Shown one piece after another: positions 51,511 through 60,307 of a stretch of 60,922 bases of DNA (position 1 is the first letter of the stretch; each line of letters starts with the position of its first letter). A program made the translations under genes and the position numbers. Origin of the DNA: a bacterium (GTDB lineage Bacteria; Patescibacteriota; Minisyncoccia; Phycocordibacterales; UBA6899); assembly GCA_021851895.1 (NCBI GenBank), contig JAJZQJ010000001.1, positions 1-60,922 of the forward strand, read 5' to 3'. Under the pieces are notes generated by a model. It was given only the letters and a program-made list of their open reading frames with translations. It was not told the origin of the DNA and ran no database searches.

Positions 51511-51698
51511 TTTTCTTTCGGGCCATCGGATAGTGGTAGCGTCGAGGGGAAACGAGCACGCGGAGCGTGCGACCCCGAGACGAGACGGAGCGATGCCGAG
51601 TCCGCGAGGCCGCGAGTCGTGGCGACGGCCACTTAGTATATTGCGAATGCTTGGAGCAATATACTTTGTGAGCCGTGCCGTAGCATGGGGTGTGACAA
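51511..51698. repeat. tRNA-Pro 5'-half copy and palindromic mosaic
   Basis: 51511-51539 duplicates 51699-51727 exactly (29 bp, which is the 5' quarter of tRNA-Pro and its upstream bases). The mosaic that follows has the hairpin CTTAGTATATTGC/GCAATATACTTTG (51632-51668), related to those at 8280-8310 and 46958-46998. The duplication stops before the anticodon arm, so it is not a functional tRNA. Confidence 0.75.
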
Positions 51699-51706
51699 TT
51701 TTCTTT

Positions 51707-51780
51707 CGGGCCATCGGATAGTGGTAGTCCGTACGCATGGGGTGTGTATAGCGAGGGTTCGATTCCCTCTGGCCCGACCA
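51707..51780 (+). tRNA. tRNA-Pro(GGG)
   Basis: Starts with C1 and pairs CGGGCCA/TGGCCCG, as usual for bacterial tRNA-Pro; D-arm GGAT/GTCC, anticodon stem TACGC/GTGTA with loop ATGGGGT (anticodon GGG), T-arm GAGGG-TTCGATT-CCCTC, A73 and encoded CCA. Confidence 0.92.
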
Positions 51781-51782
51781 CA

Positions 51783-51810
51783 CAAAAACCGCATGATCAT
51801 GCGGTTTTTG
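51783..51810. terminator. Palindromic terminator after tRNA-Pro
   Basis: CAAAAACCGCATGATCATGC plus GGTTTTTG: a perfect 28-bp palindrome, starting 3 bp after the tRNA CCA. Confidence 0.75.
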
Positions 51811-51832
51811 TCGGGCCAGAGGGAATCGAACC
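51811..51832 (-). repeat. Inverted copy of the tRNA-Pro 3' end
   Basis: All 22 bases are the exact reverse complement of 51756-51777 (T-arm and acceptor 3' strand). The copy abuts the stop codon of the leftward surface-protein gene. Confidence 0.85.
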
Positions 51833-51833
51833 C

Positions 51834-53429
51834 CTATTTCTTCACAATATATTTCTTTGCCCACCATAGACCCCAAGCACCAAGTCCAAAGCCTATGAGC
51901 GACAAGAATACTTTTACATAGTCTCCACTCGATGCACCTGCTGCAGCGGTTTCTTGCATTGCCGAAGTTGTAATGATCGGCTTCATTATCGGCTGCTCAT
52001 GCACGTCGATTTTCGTCGTTGCACCCAAGACACTTCCCTTTGGAGCCTGCTGACGTTCTGTGGTTTTTGTTGGAGCTCGGCTATGCTGCACCTCGACATC
52101 ATGAGTGACGCCTTCATAAGTAACTACGGGCGTTGCTGTAGCAACTGAAACTGGCTCTGCAACAACTACGGACGCAGGAGTATCGATACGTGGAGGCTGA
52201 GGTAAATAACCGCCAATAACACCACCACCCGAAGAGCCATGCTGCTCTTTCTTTTTTACTTCGACAGTACGCGTCGTTGTCGCTGAGAGCTTCGTTGCGG
52301 GATCGATAACGACGTAGGACACTGTATAAAGTCCTGCGGTATTCACATCAGGAAGCCCCGATACTGTTATTGTGCTCGAAATATCTGATCCATCCTTTGA
52401 CGCAGTCGCACCCGGATCGACGAATGTCATTCCGAAATCGATACTCATCGTCTTGTCACCGTTAAGGGTAATGATCGGCAATGTGCTCAATGAAATATCT
52501 GGAAGCGTGATATCTTGATTGTATTGAAATACCGCCTTTACACACGCTTCGCCGCCGACAACACCATACCCACCAGGAACGATGAGGCATGCGTTATATG
52601 GCGCAGGAAGTACGCTTGCAGTATAAAGTCCTGTTGCATCAACAGCGGCTGTAGCTACAGTAGCATTGCTTGCATCACGGATCTCAACAGAAAGCATTCC
52701 TGGTGTCGTGAGCAAACTTGCAGACCCACTGTCGGTGCGGATATATCCGCTCATTTTTTGCTGCTGCGCAGCGTCACTGGAGAGCACATTTACGGTGCGC
52801 TGCGCAGTTGTCTCTAGATTAGAGACAGGATCATGTGCAGTATATGTGATGAGATATGAGCCAGGAACTTGAACATCAAGCGCTGGCCTCTCGTATACTG
52901 AGGTCACGTCAATAGAGCGACCACTCTTTGTCGCAGTCGCACCAGGATCAACAAAAGTAAATCCTTGATTGATCGAAATTGTACTTGGACCGTTGAGTGT
53001 GAGCGCAGGATTAGTGCTCAGTGTAAATGGGAGAAGTTCCACATCAGCCGTAACGTCAGGACCGATCGGCTGACAATCGACATCTGAAATGCGCTCATAA
53101 CCATCAGGAATCACCACACATGCACTTGCGGCACCCAATGCGGTATCGAAGTCGAGTATATAGGCACCGGTAGCATCCGTGGTGCCCGTAGAAAGCAAAG
53201 TATTCGTCGCGTCATAAAGCTCGATAACGACACCCGACATCCCCGGGTTCGCATCACTCACTGTGTCTCCCTCCTTCACGAAACCGGTTACCGAGACAAT
53301 AGGGTCAGCGTAAGCCGTTCGTATAGAAAATATATGCCTAATATCAAGTGCGTTAAATGTCGCGAGTATTGAGAAAATGGCAAAAACTGCGCCAAAGGCG
53401 AATAGCGATACTTTGGATATATTTTTCAT
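51834..53429 (-). CDS. Secreted Ig-like surface protein (531 aa)
   Basis: Signal peptide (VSLFAFGAVFAIFSILATF ... TAYA, cut near residue 41). Two alternating pairs follow of a carboxypeptidase-regulatory/SdrD-like beta domain (GFVKEGDTVSDANPGMSGVV; GYIRTDSGSASLLTTPGMLS) and a DUF5011-type Ig domain (LNGPSTISINQGFTFVDPGA; LNGDKTMSIDFGMTFVDPGA). After a Pro/Thr-rich stalk there is one C-terminal membrane helix. It is anchored at the outer face of the cytoplasmic membrane and may act in adhesion. Confidence 0.75.
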   Translation of the reverse strand: MKNISKVSLFAFGAVFAIFSILATFNALDIRHIFSIRTAYADPIVSVTGFVKEGDTVSDANPGMSGVVIELYDATNTLLSTGTTDATGAYILDFDTALGAASACVVIPDGYERISDVDCQPIGPDVTADVELLPFTLSTNPALTLNGPSTISINQGFTFVDPGATATKSGRSIDVTSVYERPALDVQVPGSYLITYTAHDPVSNLETTAQRTVNVLSSDAAQQQKMSGYIRTDSGSASLLTTPGMLSVEIRDASNATVATAAVDATGLYTASVLPAPYNACLIVPGGYGVVGGEACVKAVFQYNQDITLPDISLSTLPIITLNGDKTMSIDFGMTFVDPGATASKDGSDISSTITVSGLPDVNTAGLYTVSYVVIDPATKLSATTTRTVEVKKKEQHGSSGGGVIGGYLPQPPRIDTPASVVVAEPVSVATATPVVTYEGVTHDVEVQHSRAPTKTTERQQAPKGSVLGATTKIDVHEQPIMKPIITTSAMQETAAAGASSGDYVKVFLSLIGFGLGAWGLWWAKKYIVKK

Positions 53430-53540
53430 GGGTTAGGGTATAGACACAGCCAGGACAATGACTATTTGCTGTGTTCAGTTAAGGATACAAGCAAATTTGT
53501 TACATGTCAAGTACCTTCACTTTAGGCACACATAAAGAAA

Positions 53541-53560
53541 AACCCGGCTAGTCCGGGCTT
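53541..53560 (-). terminator. Terminator of the second surface-protein gene
   Basis: Read leftward, AGCCCGG-ACTAG-CCGGGTT continues into TTTCTTT. Confidence 0.75.
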
Positions 53561-53564
53561 TCAT

Positions 53565-55052
53565 TTACTTGGTCTTTTTTGTGTCTTCCTTGATGTCATG
53601 GATGGTCGCGCTGACCACCTCGACCTCCCTCTCGTCGCCACGCGTACGACGATAGAGATAGATCGACACACCGAATGCGAATACGCCGAGGAGCAAGGCA
53701 AATATCGCTGCAAGTGCGGTCATGTTAAGGAAATTACGGAAATTGTAGAATGCAGTCGCGACACTACCTGCCTTTGCCTTCGCTGCGGCAGAATCTACCT
53801 TCTCTGATGCTGCAGCCACAGTACCAGATGCTGAAGTCGTAGAGCCATCATGCTTCTTTCCAAATGAAGGAAATGCTGCGAGGAGGGCCTGCTTTGTTCG
53901 ATTCCACCAACCCGCGATTCCCCCACTATTCTTATTAGAAACCGCTACCGGCTTATCGGCTGAGACCGCAGCATGTTGGGTCAAGCTACCCTGATGTGCA
54001 ACGCGATATGCTGCAATCTCCTTGAGCTGTTCAAATGACAATGGGAATTCATGCCCGCAGTAGACCTCATTTATCTTCTTCGCCGTAGTAAAGTAGACAT
54101 TTCCTGAGTTCTCATCAGCACCCCAGAGTGAAAGCACTTCCTTGAAGTGACGATCCTGGAAAATACGTACACCGCGTTCGGTCGCTTCATCGTACACTCC
54201 GGTCGCTCGTACGCTCGTCAATCCCTCATAGAGGAAGAGGAAGGTCTGCAGCTTAAGTACTTCTATCTTATCATTCGACGCACCCTTACGCATATATGTA
54301 TTGAGAAGCTTGCATGAGGATGTTGTATTTTGTGCAGTCGGTGCAAGCTGTGACGCTATCATTGGAGGTGGTACGACTACTACTCTTCCCACGATGACCT
54401 GACGCGTTGCGTCGGCAACAGGAAAACCATTCGTCGCTTTAGGATCGACGTGATAGGTGACTGTATAGACACCAGCGGTATTCGTATCGACTGCACCAGT
54501 CGCCTCGATACCATAACCATGCACCACAGAACCATCGAGGGCACGAAGCTCAACACCTGGATCCTGGTAAGTCGTTCCGAGCTTCACATACACCGTGCTC
54601 GATCCGTAGAGGAAGATCGAAGGAAGTTTTTCAACAGTGAAACCTGAGACCGTAGTGATACCCGTGAGATCGCGCACCGTGATCGAGGTTGGAGCGCTCG
54701 CAGGGATTCCGTATCCAATTGCAGGAACGAGTGTGAGTACATAGCTCACGCCTTCCGGCTCAGTGAAACTGAAGTGACCATTTGCATCGGTCTGGGTTGT
54801 TGCTTGTAATGCACCCGACTGTGCGAGTGTCACGTTGACGGTCATGCCAACCGCTGCCTCACTCGAGGATGTGGCAGAAGCATTCGTGACCACGAAGCCT
54901 GAGATGTTGTTAGGTGTTGGCGCGTCGGCGAAGGCAACAGGTGTTGCGATCAGCGGAGCCTGAACGGAAAAGATGTTTCCGATTGGCGCAAAGAGTATCG
55001 CGGTCGCGAGTGCCGCCGATGAACATGCGCGAATGACTGATGAAGTTTGCAT
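53565..55052 (-). CDS. Secreted surface protein with Ig-like and peptidoglycan-binding domains (495 aa)
   Basis: Signal peptide ending near AFADAP (residue ~43), one SdrD-like domain (about 45-135), one DUF5011-type Ig domain (LYGSSTVYVKLGTTYQDPGV, about 146-220) and a PG-binding-like domain with cysteines (CKLLNTYMRKGASNDKIEVL ... TERGVRIFQDRHF). A membrane helix follows (LTALAAIFALLLGVFAFGVSIYLY) and a basic cytoplasmic tail. It is the same protein class as its neighbour at 51834-53429. Confidence 0.75.
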   Translation of the reverse strand: MQTSSVIRACSSAALATAILFAPIGNIFSVQAPLIATPVAFADAPTPNNISGFVVTNASATSSSEAAVGMTVNVTLAQSGALQATTQTDANGHFSFTEPEGVSYVLTLVPAIGYGIPASAPTSITVRDLTGITTVSGFTVEKLPSIFLYGSSTVYVKLGTTYQDPGVELRALDGSVVHGYGIEATGAVDTNTAGVYTVTYHVDPKATNGFPVADATRQVIVGRVVVVPPPMIASQLAPTAQNTTSSCKLLNTYMRKGASNDKIEVLKLQTFLFLYEGLTSVRATGVYDEATERGVRIFQDRHFKEVLSLWGADENSGNVYFTTAKKINEVYCGHEFPLSFEQLKEIAAYRVAHQGSLTQHAAVSADKPVAVSNKNSGGIAGWWNRTKQALLAAFPSFGKKHDGSTTSASGTVAAASEKVDSAAAKAKAGSVATAFYNFRNFLNMTALAAIFALLLGVFAFGVSIYLYRRTRGDEREVEVVSATIHDIKEDTKKTK

Positions 55053-55492
55053 AGCGTGATAGCGTGTTTAAGCACAAATACAGACGGAGAAATTCCCACT
55101 GCAATGTTTCTTCAAACTACTGCTAATTACACGTGTGTCAAGAAACTTATGTTGAAAATATTCAGTACTAGAGCCATTGTAAAGGACATTTCGTAAAGGA
55201 CATCATCGTGGCGTTGCATCTATGAATGTCCTTTAGAAATAGCCATAAAATACTTCATGAATTTGATAACAACGAATCCTTCTTGATGCGCGATACCGGA
55301 TAACCTAAGACATGTAACTTTTCTTGACCGCATGCAGATGCTTTGGTGTGCTGACTTATCCACACTAATGTCCTCACGAATACGCGCTCAAAGATCGACA
55401 GAGAGCAGACGATCGACGGAGGCAAAGACCACACAAAATAGCAAATATTTAGCCTATATTTCCGTCGCTCCTATGCTATAATCAGACCATCT
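55053..55492. other. Gene-free intergenic region before valS
   Basis: No gene is seen in these 440 bp between divergent genes. AAAGGACATT (55181-55190) is repeated directly at 55196 (AAAGGACATC) and occurs inverted as AATGTCCTTT at 55225-55234, so a ~50-nt stem-loop can form. It may be a regulatory or T-box-like leader remnant of valS, but I see no T-box sequence. Confidence 0.4.
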
Positions 55493-57691
55493 ATGAACGA
55501 GAAATTCTTGACCCCTTACAACCCCGAAACGACCGAGGACCGCATTTATGCTGCATGGCAAGAAGCGGGATATTTCAACCCTGATAAATGTATAGAAAAG
55601 GGTGCAACAAAGGCAGACGCACCGACATATTGTATCGTTCTCCCCCCTCCAAATGTGACTGGAGTGCTCCACATGGGACATGCGGCAATGCTTGCGATCG
55701 AAGATATCATCGTCCGCTACAACCGCATGACGGGGCATCGCACGCTTTGGCTTCCTGGTACTGACCACGCAGCAATTGCAACCCAATCGAAGGTTGAGAA
55801 ATTGCTCGAGAAGGAAAAGCTGAACAAATACGAGATGGGCAGAGAAGCTTTCCTTGATCGCGTTAACAAATTCGCCCAAGAATCCCACGACACCATCGTT
55901 GGGCAAGTCCGCAAAATGGGTGCATCTGTTGATTGGTCACGTGAAGCATTTACACTCGACGAAAAACGCAATCTTGCAGTGCGCACTGCGTTCAAACAAA
56001 TGTACGACGATGGACTCATCTATCGCGGCTTTCGTGTTGTGAACTGGGATCCAAAGGGTCAGACGGTGATCTCCGACGATGAGATCATCTATGAGGAGCG
56101 CAAAGCGAAGTTTTATACGTTCAAGTACAGCAAGGACTTCCCTATCGCGATCTCAACAACAAGGCCCGAGACGAAAGTCGGAGACACTGCAGTTGCAGTG
56201 CATCCAGATGATGAACGCTACGCGCATCTCGTCGGGCAGACCTTTGAGCTCGATTTTTGTGGTGCACACCTTAACATAAAGATCATTGCGGATACTGCAG
56301 TGGAAAAGGATTTTGGAACAGGTGCGCTTGGTGTCACTCCAGCACACTCAGCGATCGACGCAGAAATCGCACAGCGTCACAATCTCCCCATGGTCCAAGT
56401 CATCGACGAGAAGGCACGCATGATGGTTGGAGATGACCGCATAAAGGGCAAGAAGGCAGCAGAAGCACGTGAGATCATCGCTCAATATCTCCGCGATGAG
56501 GGCCTCCTTGAAAAAGAAGAAGAGGTCTCGCAGAACGTCTCTACCGCAGAGCGCACTGGAGCGATCATTGAACCACTCCCAAAGATGCAGTGGTTCATTG
56601 CAGTGAACAAGCCATTTACGATGAAGCGCTCGAATATCGAGGGCATCAATGTTGGTGACCAGGTGACGCTCAAGCAGCTTATGCAGCATGTTGTGCGCGA
56701 GGGCGAAGTGAATATTCTCCCTGACCGCTTCAATCAAACCTATTTCAGATGGATCGACAACCTTCGCGACTGGTGCATCTCACGCCAGATCTGGTACGGA
56801 CATCGTATACCTGTATGGTATCGCGGCGACGAAACATATTGCGGAATCGACGCCCCAAATGGTGATGGTTGGGAGCAGGACTCAGACACACTCGATACCT
56901 GGTTCTCTTCTGGCCTATGGACATTCTCGACACTCGGTTGGCCAAACGAAGATGCTCCGGATTTCAAGAATTTCCACCCTACCCAACTTCTTGAAACAGG
57001 ATATGACATCCTCTTCTTTTGGGTTGCGCGCATGATCCTCATGAGCACCTACATTCTTGGCGACATCCCATTTGAGACCGTCTACTTGCACGGACTTGTT
57101 CGTGATGCAAAAGGCCAGAAGATGAGCAAGAGCAAAGGCAATGCAACGGACCCGCTCGAAATGATCTCAAAATACGGCGGTGATGCAGTGCGCATGTCGC
57201 TCATTGTAGGAACAGGGCCGGGCGCAGACATGAATTTCTCGGAAGACAAAGTACGCGCATACAAGAAGTATGCAAATAAGATATGGAATATTGCACGTTT
57301 CATCATCGAAAAGACAGAATCGATTCCTGTCGAGCTTGATAAGCATGCACAGCTGACAGAAAAGGATGCTGCGGCGATCGCTGAGCTTAATGAGGTGATC
57401 GATTATGTCGGTACACATGTTAGTGAGTACAAGCTCCACCTTGCAGCTGAACACCTCTATCATTTCACTTGGCATACCCTCGCCGATGTACTCATTGAGG
57501 AGCGTAAAGCTATACTCCTCGAGGGAACCCCGGAAGAAAAATATTCAGCCGCATGGACACTCCGCACGATATTGGAGACCATCCTGAAACTGCATCACCC
57601 ATTCATGCCATTTATTACCGAAGAGATCTGGTCTCTTCTCCCTGATCGCACCTTACCACTTATTGTCACTCCATGGCCATTGGCGAAGTAA
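55493..57691 (+). CDS. valS: Valyl-tRNA synthetase, short form (732 aa)
   Basis: Class I synthetase that charges tRNA-Val. The HIGH signature is GVLHMGHA (about residues 60-67) within LPPPNVTGVLHMGHAAM. The CP1 editing domain has ISTTRPETKVGDTAVAVHPD and GALGVTPAHSAIDAEIA. The KMSKS loop is QKMSKSKGNATDPLEM (about 542-557). It ends right after the anticodon-binding helical domain and lacks the C-terminal coiled-coil arm of the usual ~860-950-residue enzymes. It overlaps the next gene by 19 bp. Confidence 0.95.
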   Translation: MNEKFLTPYNPETTEDRIYAAWQEAGYFNPDKCIEKGATKADAPTYCIVLPPPNVTGVLHMGHAAMLAIEDIIVRYNRMTGHRTLWLPGTDHAAIATQSKVEKLLEKEKLNKYEMGREAFLDRVNKFAQESHDTIVGQVRKMGASVDWSREAFTLDEKRNLAVRTAFKQMYDDGLIYRGFRVVNWDPKGQTVISDDEIIYEERKAKFYTFKYSKDFPIAISTTRPETKVGDTAVAVHPDDERYAHLVGQTFELDFCGAHLNIKIIADTAVEKDFGTGALGVTPAHSAIDAEIAQRHNLPMVQVIDEKARMMVGDDRIKGKKAAEAREIIAQYLRDEGLLEKEEEVSQNVSTAERTGAIIEPLPKMQWFIAVNKPFTMKRSNIEGINVGDQVTLKQLMQHVVREGEVNILPDRFNQTYFRWIDNLRDWCISRQIWYGHRIPVWYRGDETYCGIDAPNGDGWEQDSDTLDTWFSSGLWTFSTLGWPNEDAPDFKNFHPTQLLETGYDILFFWVARMILMSTYILGDIPFETVYLHGLVRDAKGQKMSKSKGNATDPLEMISKYGGDAVRMSLIVGTGPGADMNFSEDKVRAYKKYANKIWNIARFIIEKTESIPVELDKHAQLTEKDAAAIAELNEVIDYVGTHVSEYKLHLAAEHLYHFTWHTLADVLIEERKAILLEGTPEEKYSAAWTLRTILETILKLHHPFMPFITEEIWSLLPDRTLPLIVTPWPLAK

Positions 57692-58407
57692 CAACAAGCA
57701 CGTTTATAGTCGCACTTATACTCGGACTCGTTCCGTCGCTTTTCTGGCTCTGGTTTTGGCTTCGCGAAGATCGCTTGCACCCTGAACCGAAGAGCATGAT
57801 CATGCTCGCATTCTTGGGCGGCATGGCAGCAACGATGCTCGCCTACCCCCTTGAACGCTCGGTTGCAAACATCGGTCTTTCGGAGCAGCAAAAATTCTTC
57901 ATTTGGGTTGTCACGGAAGAGCTACTCAAATATGGCGCCCTGTTCTTCCTTATTCTGCGGAGTAAATACTTCGACGAACCGATAGATGCGGTCATCTATA
58001 TGATCACTATTGCACTCGGATTTGCCGCGCTCGAGAACACGCTTTTCATTCTTGGGCCACTCTCTTCAGGGGATCAAGCGACTGCGCTCAATCTCACTGC
58101 ACTGCGTTTTGTAGGCGCAACCCTTCTCCATGTAGCATCCTCAGCACTCATCGGCATTTCAATGAGCTTTGCATACTTCAAGCCAAAAGGACATCGCATA
58201 CTCTTCACCGTCCTTGGAATCATCGCCGCAATCACCCTACACACGATCTACAATCTTTCGATCATGGATAGCAACGACCCTGGAGCAGTGTATAATATAT
58301 TCATTGGTCTTTGGGTGACTGTATTGGGAGTTCTCCTTGCGTGCGAGCGTATAAAGAAACTCCCTCCGCGCACACATCTCGTTTTCCCTAATCTTAAACG
58401 CATATGA
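57673..58407 (+). CDS. PrsW-family membrane protease (244 aa)
   Basis: About seven membrane helices carry the family's conserved groups: VTEELLKYGA (EExxK, about residues 77-86), DAVIYMITIALGFAALEN, LHVASSALIG and HTIYN. PrsW-type intramembrane metalloproteases cut anti-sigma factors and similar membrane proteins; the substrate here is unknown. It overlaps valS and the Hsp20-like gene (4 bp), so the three are one operon. Confidence 0.85.
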   Translation: MAIGEVTTSTFIVALILGLVPSLFWLWFWLREDRLHPEPKSMIMLAFLGGMAATMLAYPLERSVANIGLSEQQKFFIWVVTEELLKYGALFFLILRSKYFDEPIDAVIYMITIALGFAALENTLFILGPLSSGDQATALNLTALRFVGATLLHVASSALIGISMSFAYFKPKGHRILFTVLGIIAAITLHTIYNLSIMDSNDPGAVYNIFIGLWVTVLGVLLACERIKKLPPRTHLVFPNLKRI

Positions 58408-59273
58408 GAAATACAAGTTTTTTTGAAAAACTCACGGGCTCTCTTCGACTTTCAGACGATGACCTGAAAGCGTTGAATGATACCCATACGGAGAACGATA
58501 CGCCTTCTACGGCAACACAAACCCAACAGAATACCCCTCAAACTTCACAACAATATCAAAACGATGACGACACAGAAGTCATCGTCGAGGAAAGTGAGGG
58601 CGACTTCGACATACCTGATGACGCAGAGATCGAAACGATAGAAGAGGTCGTCGAGGATGATACGATCGACAGCGAGCAAGTCGATGAATACTATGAAGAA
58701 GTCATCGATGAAGAGGTACAGCCTGAGGCGCACGAAGAGGCCACCAAGCCCGTAGATGAAACCTTTGCCTCATTCGATGAAGATGCCGAGGGGCCGGATG
58801 AGGAAGAGGAAGATGCCGAGGTGTCGTCGGAGGCAGAAGAAGACGGCTACCCTATCTTCAACCTTGAGTCAGAAGAAGAGCCAGAAGATGAGGAGCAGTT
58901 TGACGTAGAGCCTGAAGAAGACGAAACCATGGAGCCTGAAGCGAAGCCAAGGCTTCCTATCGATATGTATGAACTCCACCATGAGATCATCATACGTACG
59001 CTCGTTCCGGGAATTACCCCAGAGAACCTCAAGGTTTCCATTACAAGGGACCATGTCTCCATTGCAGGCACACGCCCTGCACCTGATGGCATACCGAACA
59101 AGAATTACTTCGAACGTGAAGTTGAGTGGGGTGAATTTTCTCGAGTAATTGAGCTCCCAACTGAGGTAGACGTTGAACACGCTGAGGCAGTTGAGAAGTA
59201 TGGATTGCTTGTCATCAGACTCCCAAAGATGGACTCAAAGAAGACTCAAGAACTTAAAGTGAAATCAGTTTAA
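58404..59273 (+). CDS. Acidic Hsp20/alpha-crystallin-type protein (289 aa)
   Basis: Residues ~35-185 are extremely Glu/Asp-rich and disordered. The C-terminal ~95 residues are an alpha-crystallin domain (YELHHEIIIRTLVPGITPENLKVS, YFEREVEWGEFSRVIELPTEVD, EAVEKYGLLVIRLPK). The usual C-terminal I-x-I motif is not clear. Small heat-shock proteins hold unfolded proteins; the long acidic extension is unusual for the family. Confidence 0.8.
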   Translation: MRNTSFFEKLTGSLRLSDDDLKALNDTHTENDTPSTATQTQQNTPQTSQQYQNDDDTEVIVEESEGDFDIPDDAEIETIEEVVEDDTIDSEQVDEYYEEVIDEEVQPEAHEEATKPVDETFASFDEDAEGPDEEEEDAEVSSEAEEDGYPIFNLESEEEPEDEEQFDVEPEEDETMEPEAKPRLPIDMYELHHEIIIRTLVPGITPENLKVSITRDHVSIAGTRPAPDGIPNKNYFEREVEWGEFSRVIELPTEVDVEHAEAVEKYGLLVIRLPKMDSKKTQELKVKSV

Positions 59274-59300
59274 AAAAAACAGCAACTTGTTGCTGTTTTT
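59274..59300 (+). terminator. Terminator of the valS-prsW-hsp20 operon
   Basis: AAAAACAGCAA-CTTG-TTGCTGTTTTT, directly after the stop. Confidence 0.85.
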
Positions 59301-59800
59301 GTCACCCCTTTCGCGGGGGCCTTCGAGCAGAAACACGCTGAAGTCCTGTGGGACGATAAGGTGATGGACGCACCTTCCCCTTATTCGCAGGGGGCTCCTG
59401 GGGATGCCTTGCGGGTACGCGAGGAAGACCAGAGGGTGCATAGGGCGAGGTACGTGACATGAGAGCTCCTTTATTTTCTCTCTATAGGATACCAGAAAGA
59501 AATGAAAATACGAGAGTGTGAAGGCGGGACTTTGTGCCGAGGACAGGGTTGGACAAGATTTTGCTCGCGCACTCCAGAGGAGCCTCGCACGGCAAAGTCT
59601 TTCGGAAACACACGGAACCATGCGGAGGACAGGAGTCAAACATCGTTTGGCTCGCGCACTCCAGAGGAGCCTCGCACGGCCAAACGATTCAGAAACCCAC
59701 GGTTTCCGACGGAGCTCTTGCGGCAAGAGCTCCTGCCTTCCTCCACGGGAAACTCCCGTTTCCCGACCCCTTCCCGGTTCGACCCTGGTCCTCGAAGCAC
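59301..59800. repeat. Gene-free mosaic with repeated hairpins and tRNA-Phe tail copies
   Basis: A 31-bp sequence occurs at 59563-59593 and 59650-59680. Each copy is flanked by its own inverted arms (second copy TCGTTTGG with CCAAACGA; first copy AGATTTTG with CAAAGTCT). Positions 59533-59555 are a degraded copy of the tRNA-Phe tail. Positions 59776-59800 are an inverted copy of the tail (18 bases exact, 59777-59794). Hairpins GAGCTCTTGC/GCAAGAGCTC and GGGAAACTCCCGTTTCCC-type repeats add to the mosaic. I see no real gene. Confidence 0.65.
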
Positions 59801-59805
59801 AGGAT

Positions 59806-59836
59806 AAAACAAACCCCCTAGGAGGGGGTTTGTTTT
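59806..59836. terminator. Palindromic terminator after tRNA-Phe
   Basis: AAAACAAACCCCCTA followed by its complement GGAGGGGGTTTGTTTT, 5 bp beyond the tRNA-Phe 3' end on the minus strand. Confidence 0.75.
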
Positions 59837-59840
59837 ACTG

Positions 59841-59913
59841 TGCCGAGGACCAGGGTCGAACTGGTGACCTACCGCTCTTCAGGCGGGCGCTCTACCAACT
59901 GAGCTACCTCGGC
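59841..59913 (-). tRNA. tRNA-Phe(GAA)
   Basis: Acceptor GCCGAGG/CCTCGGC, T8-A9, D-arm GCTC/GAGC, anticodon loop CTGAAGA (anticodon GAA), T-arm ACCAG-TTCGACC-CTGGT, A73; no encoded CCA. The outermost anticodon-stem pair is a C-T mismatch. Confidence 0.92.
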
Positions 59914-59954
59914 AAGAGAAAAACCTTAATAAATTAAGGTCTTTCGAGTATATA

Positions 59955-60242
59955 CTATTTTGGAGTTTTTTCAAGTAGTTTCTGAAGATCGATATTCAAG
60001 TTGGCTTTCGTCTCCTGGGCTGACTTATTCAGCTCATTTATCTGGGCATAGGTTGCCTTCAACTGGTCCAAATACGGGAGCATCTGCTGATATGCCCACC
60101 AGGAGGCATAAACGAATGCGACAATATAAACAACACGAAAGAGTGACGACATCCTGCGCTGCGCACGCATACTGCGGACGATCTTATTCGTCTCTTCGGT
60201 CATAGCCAAAATCCGCTCAAGTTTTTGATCCTGCGTTTCCAT
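59955..60242 (-). CDS. Small coiled-coil membrane protein (95 aa)
   Basis: An N-terminal helix (DQKLERILAMTEETNKIVRS), one membrane segment (about residues 34-52) and a C-terminal coiled coil (YLDQLKATYAQINELNKSAQ). Function unknown. It is divergent from the glutaredoxin-like gene. Confidence 0.6.
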   Translation of the reverse strand: METQDQKLERILAMTEETNKIVRSMRAQRRMSSLFRVVYIVAFVYASWWAYQQMLPYLDQLKATYAQINELNKSAQETKANLNIDLQKLLEKTPK

Positions 60243-60307
60243 GTGGTAAGTATACCATGAGTAAATACTATGCTAGAATACTGCTATTAATCACTAGTAT
60301 CTCGTAA

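Noticed and set aside
51461-51876. Frames of 106-122 residues across tRNA-Pro
   Set aside because: Phrases such as GPEGIEPSLYTPHAYG are the usual artefact of translating tRNA genes antisense.
59300-59470. SRP RNA, RNase P RNA or tmRNA in the region after the Hsp20-like gene
   Set aside because: Some hairpins exist, but none of the conserved core sequences of these RNAs could be found.
59265-59937. Overlapping frames of 95-153 residues on both strands
   Set aside because: They are translations of the tRNA-Phe repeat mosaic; the minus-strand frame repeats itself because the DNA repeats.
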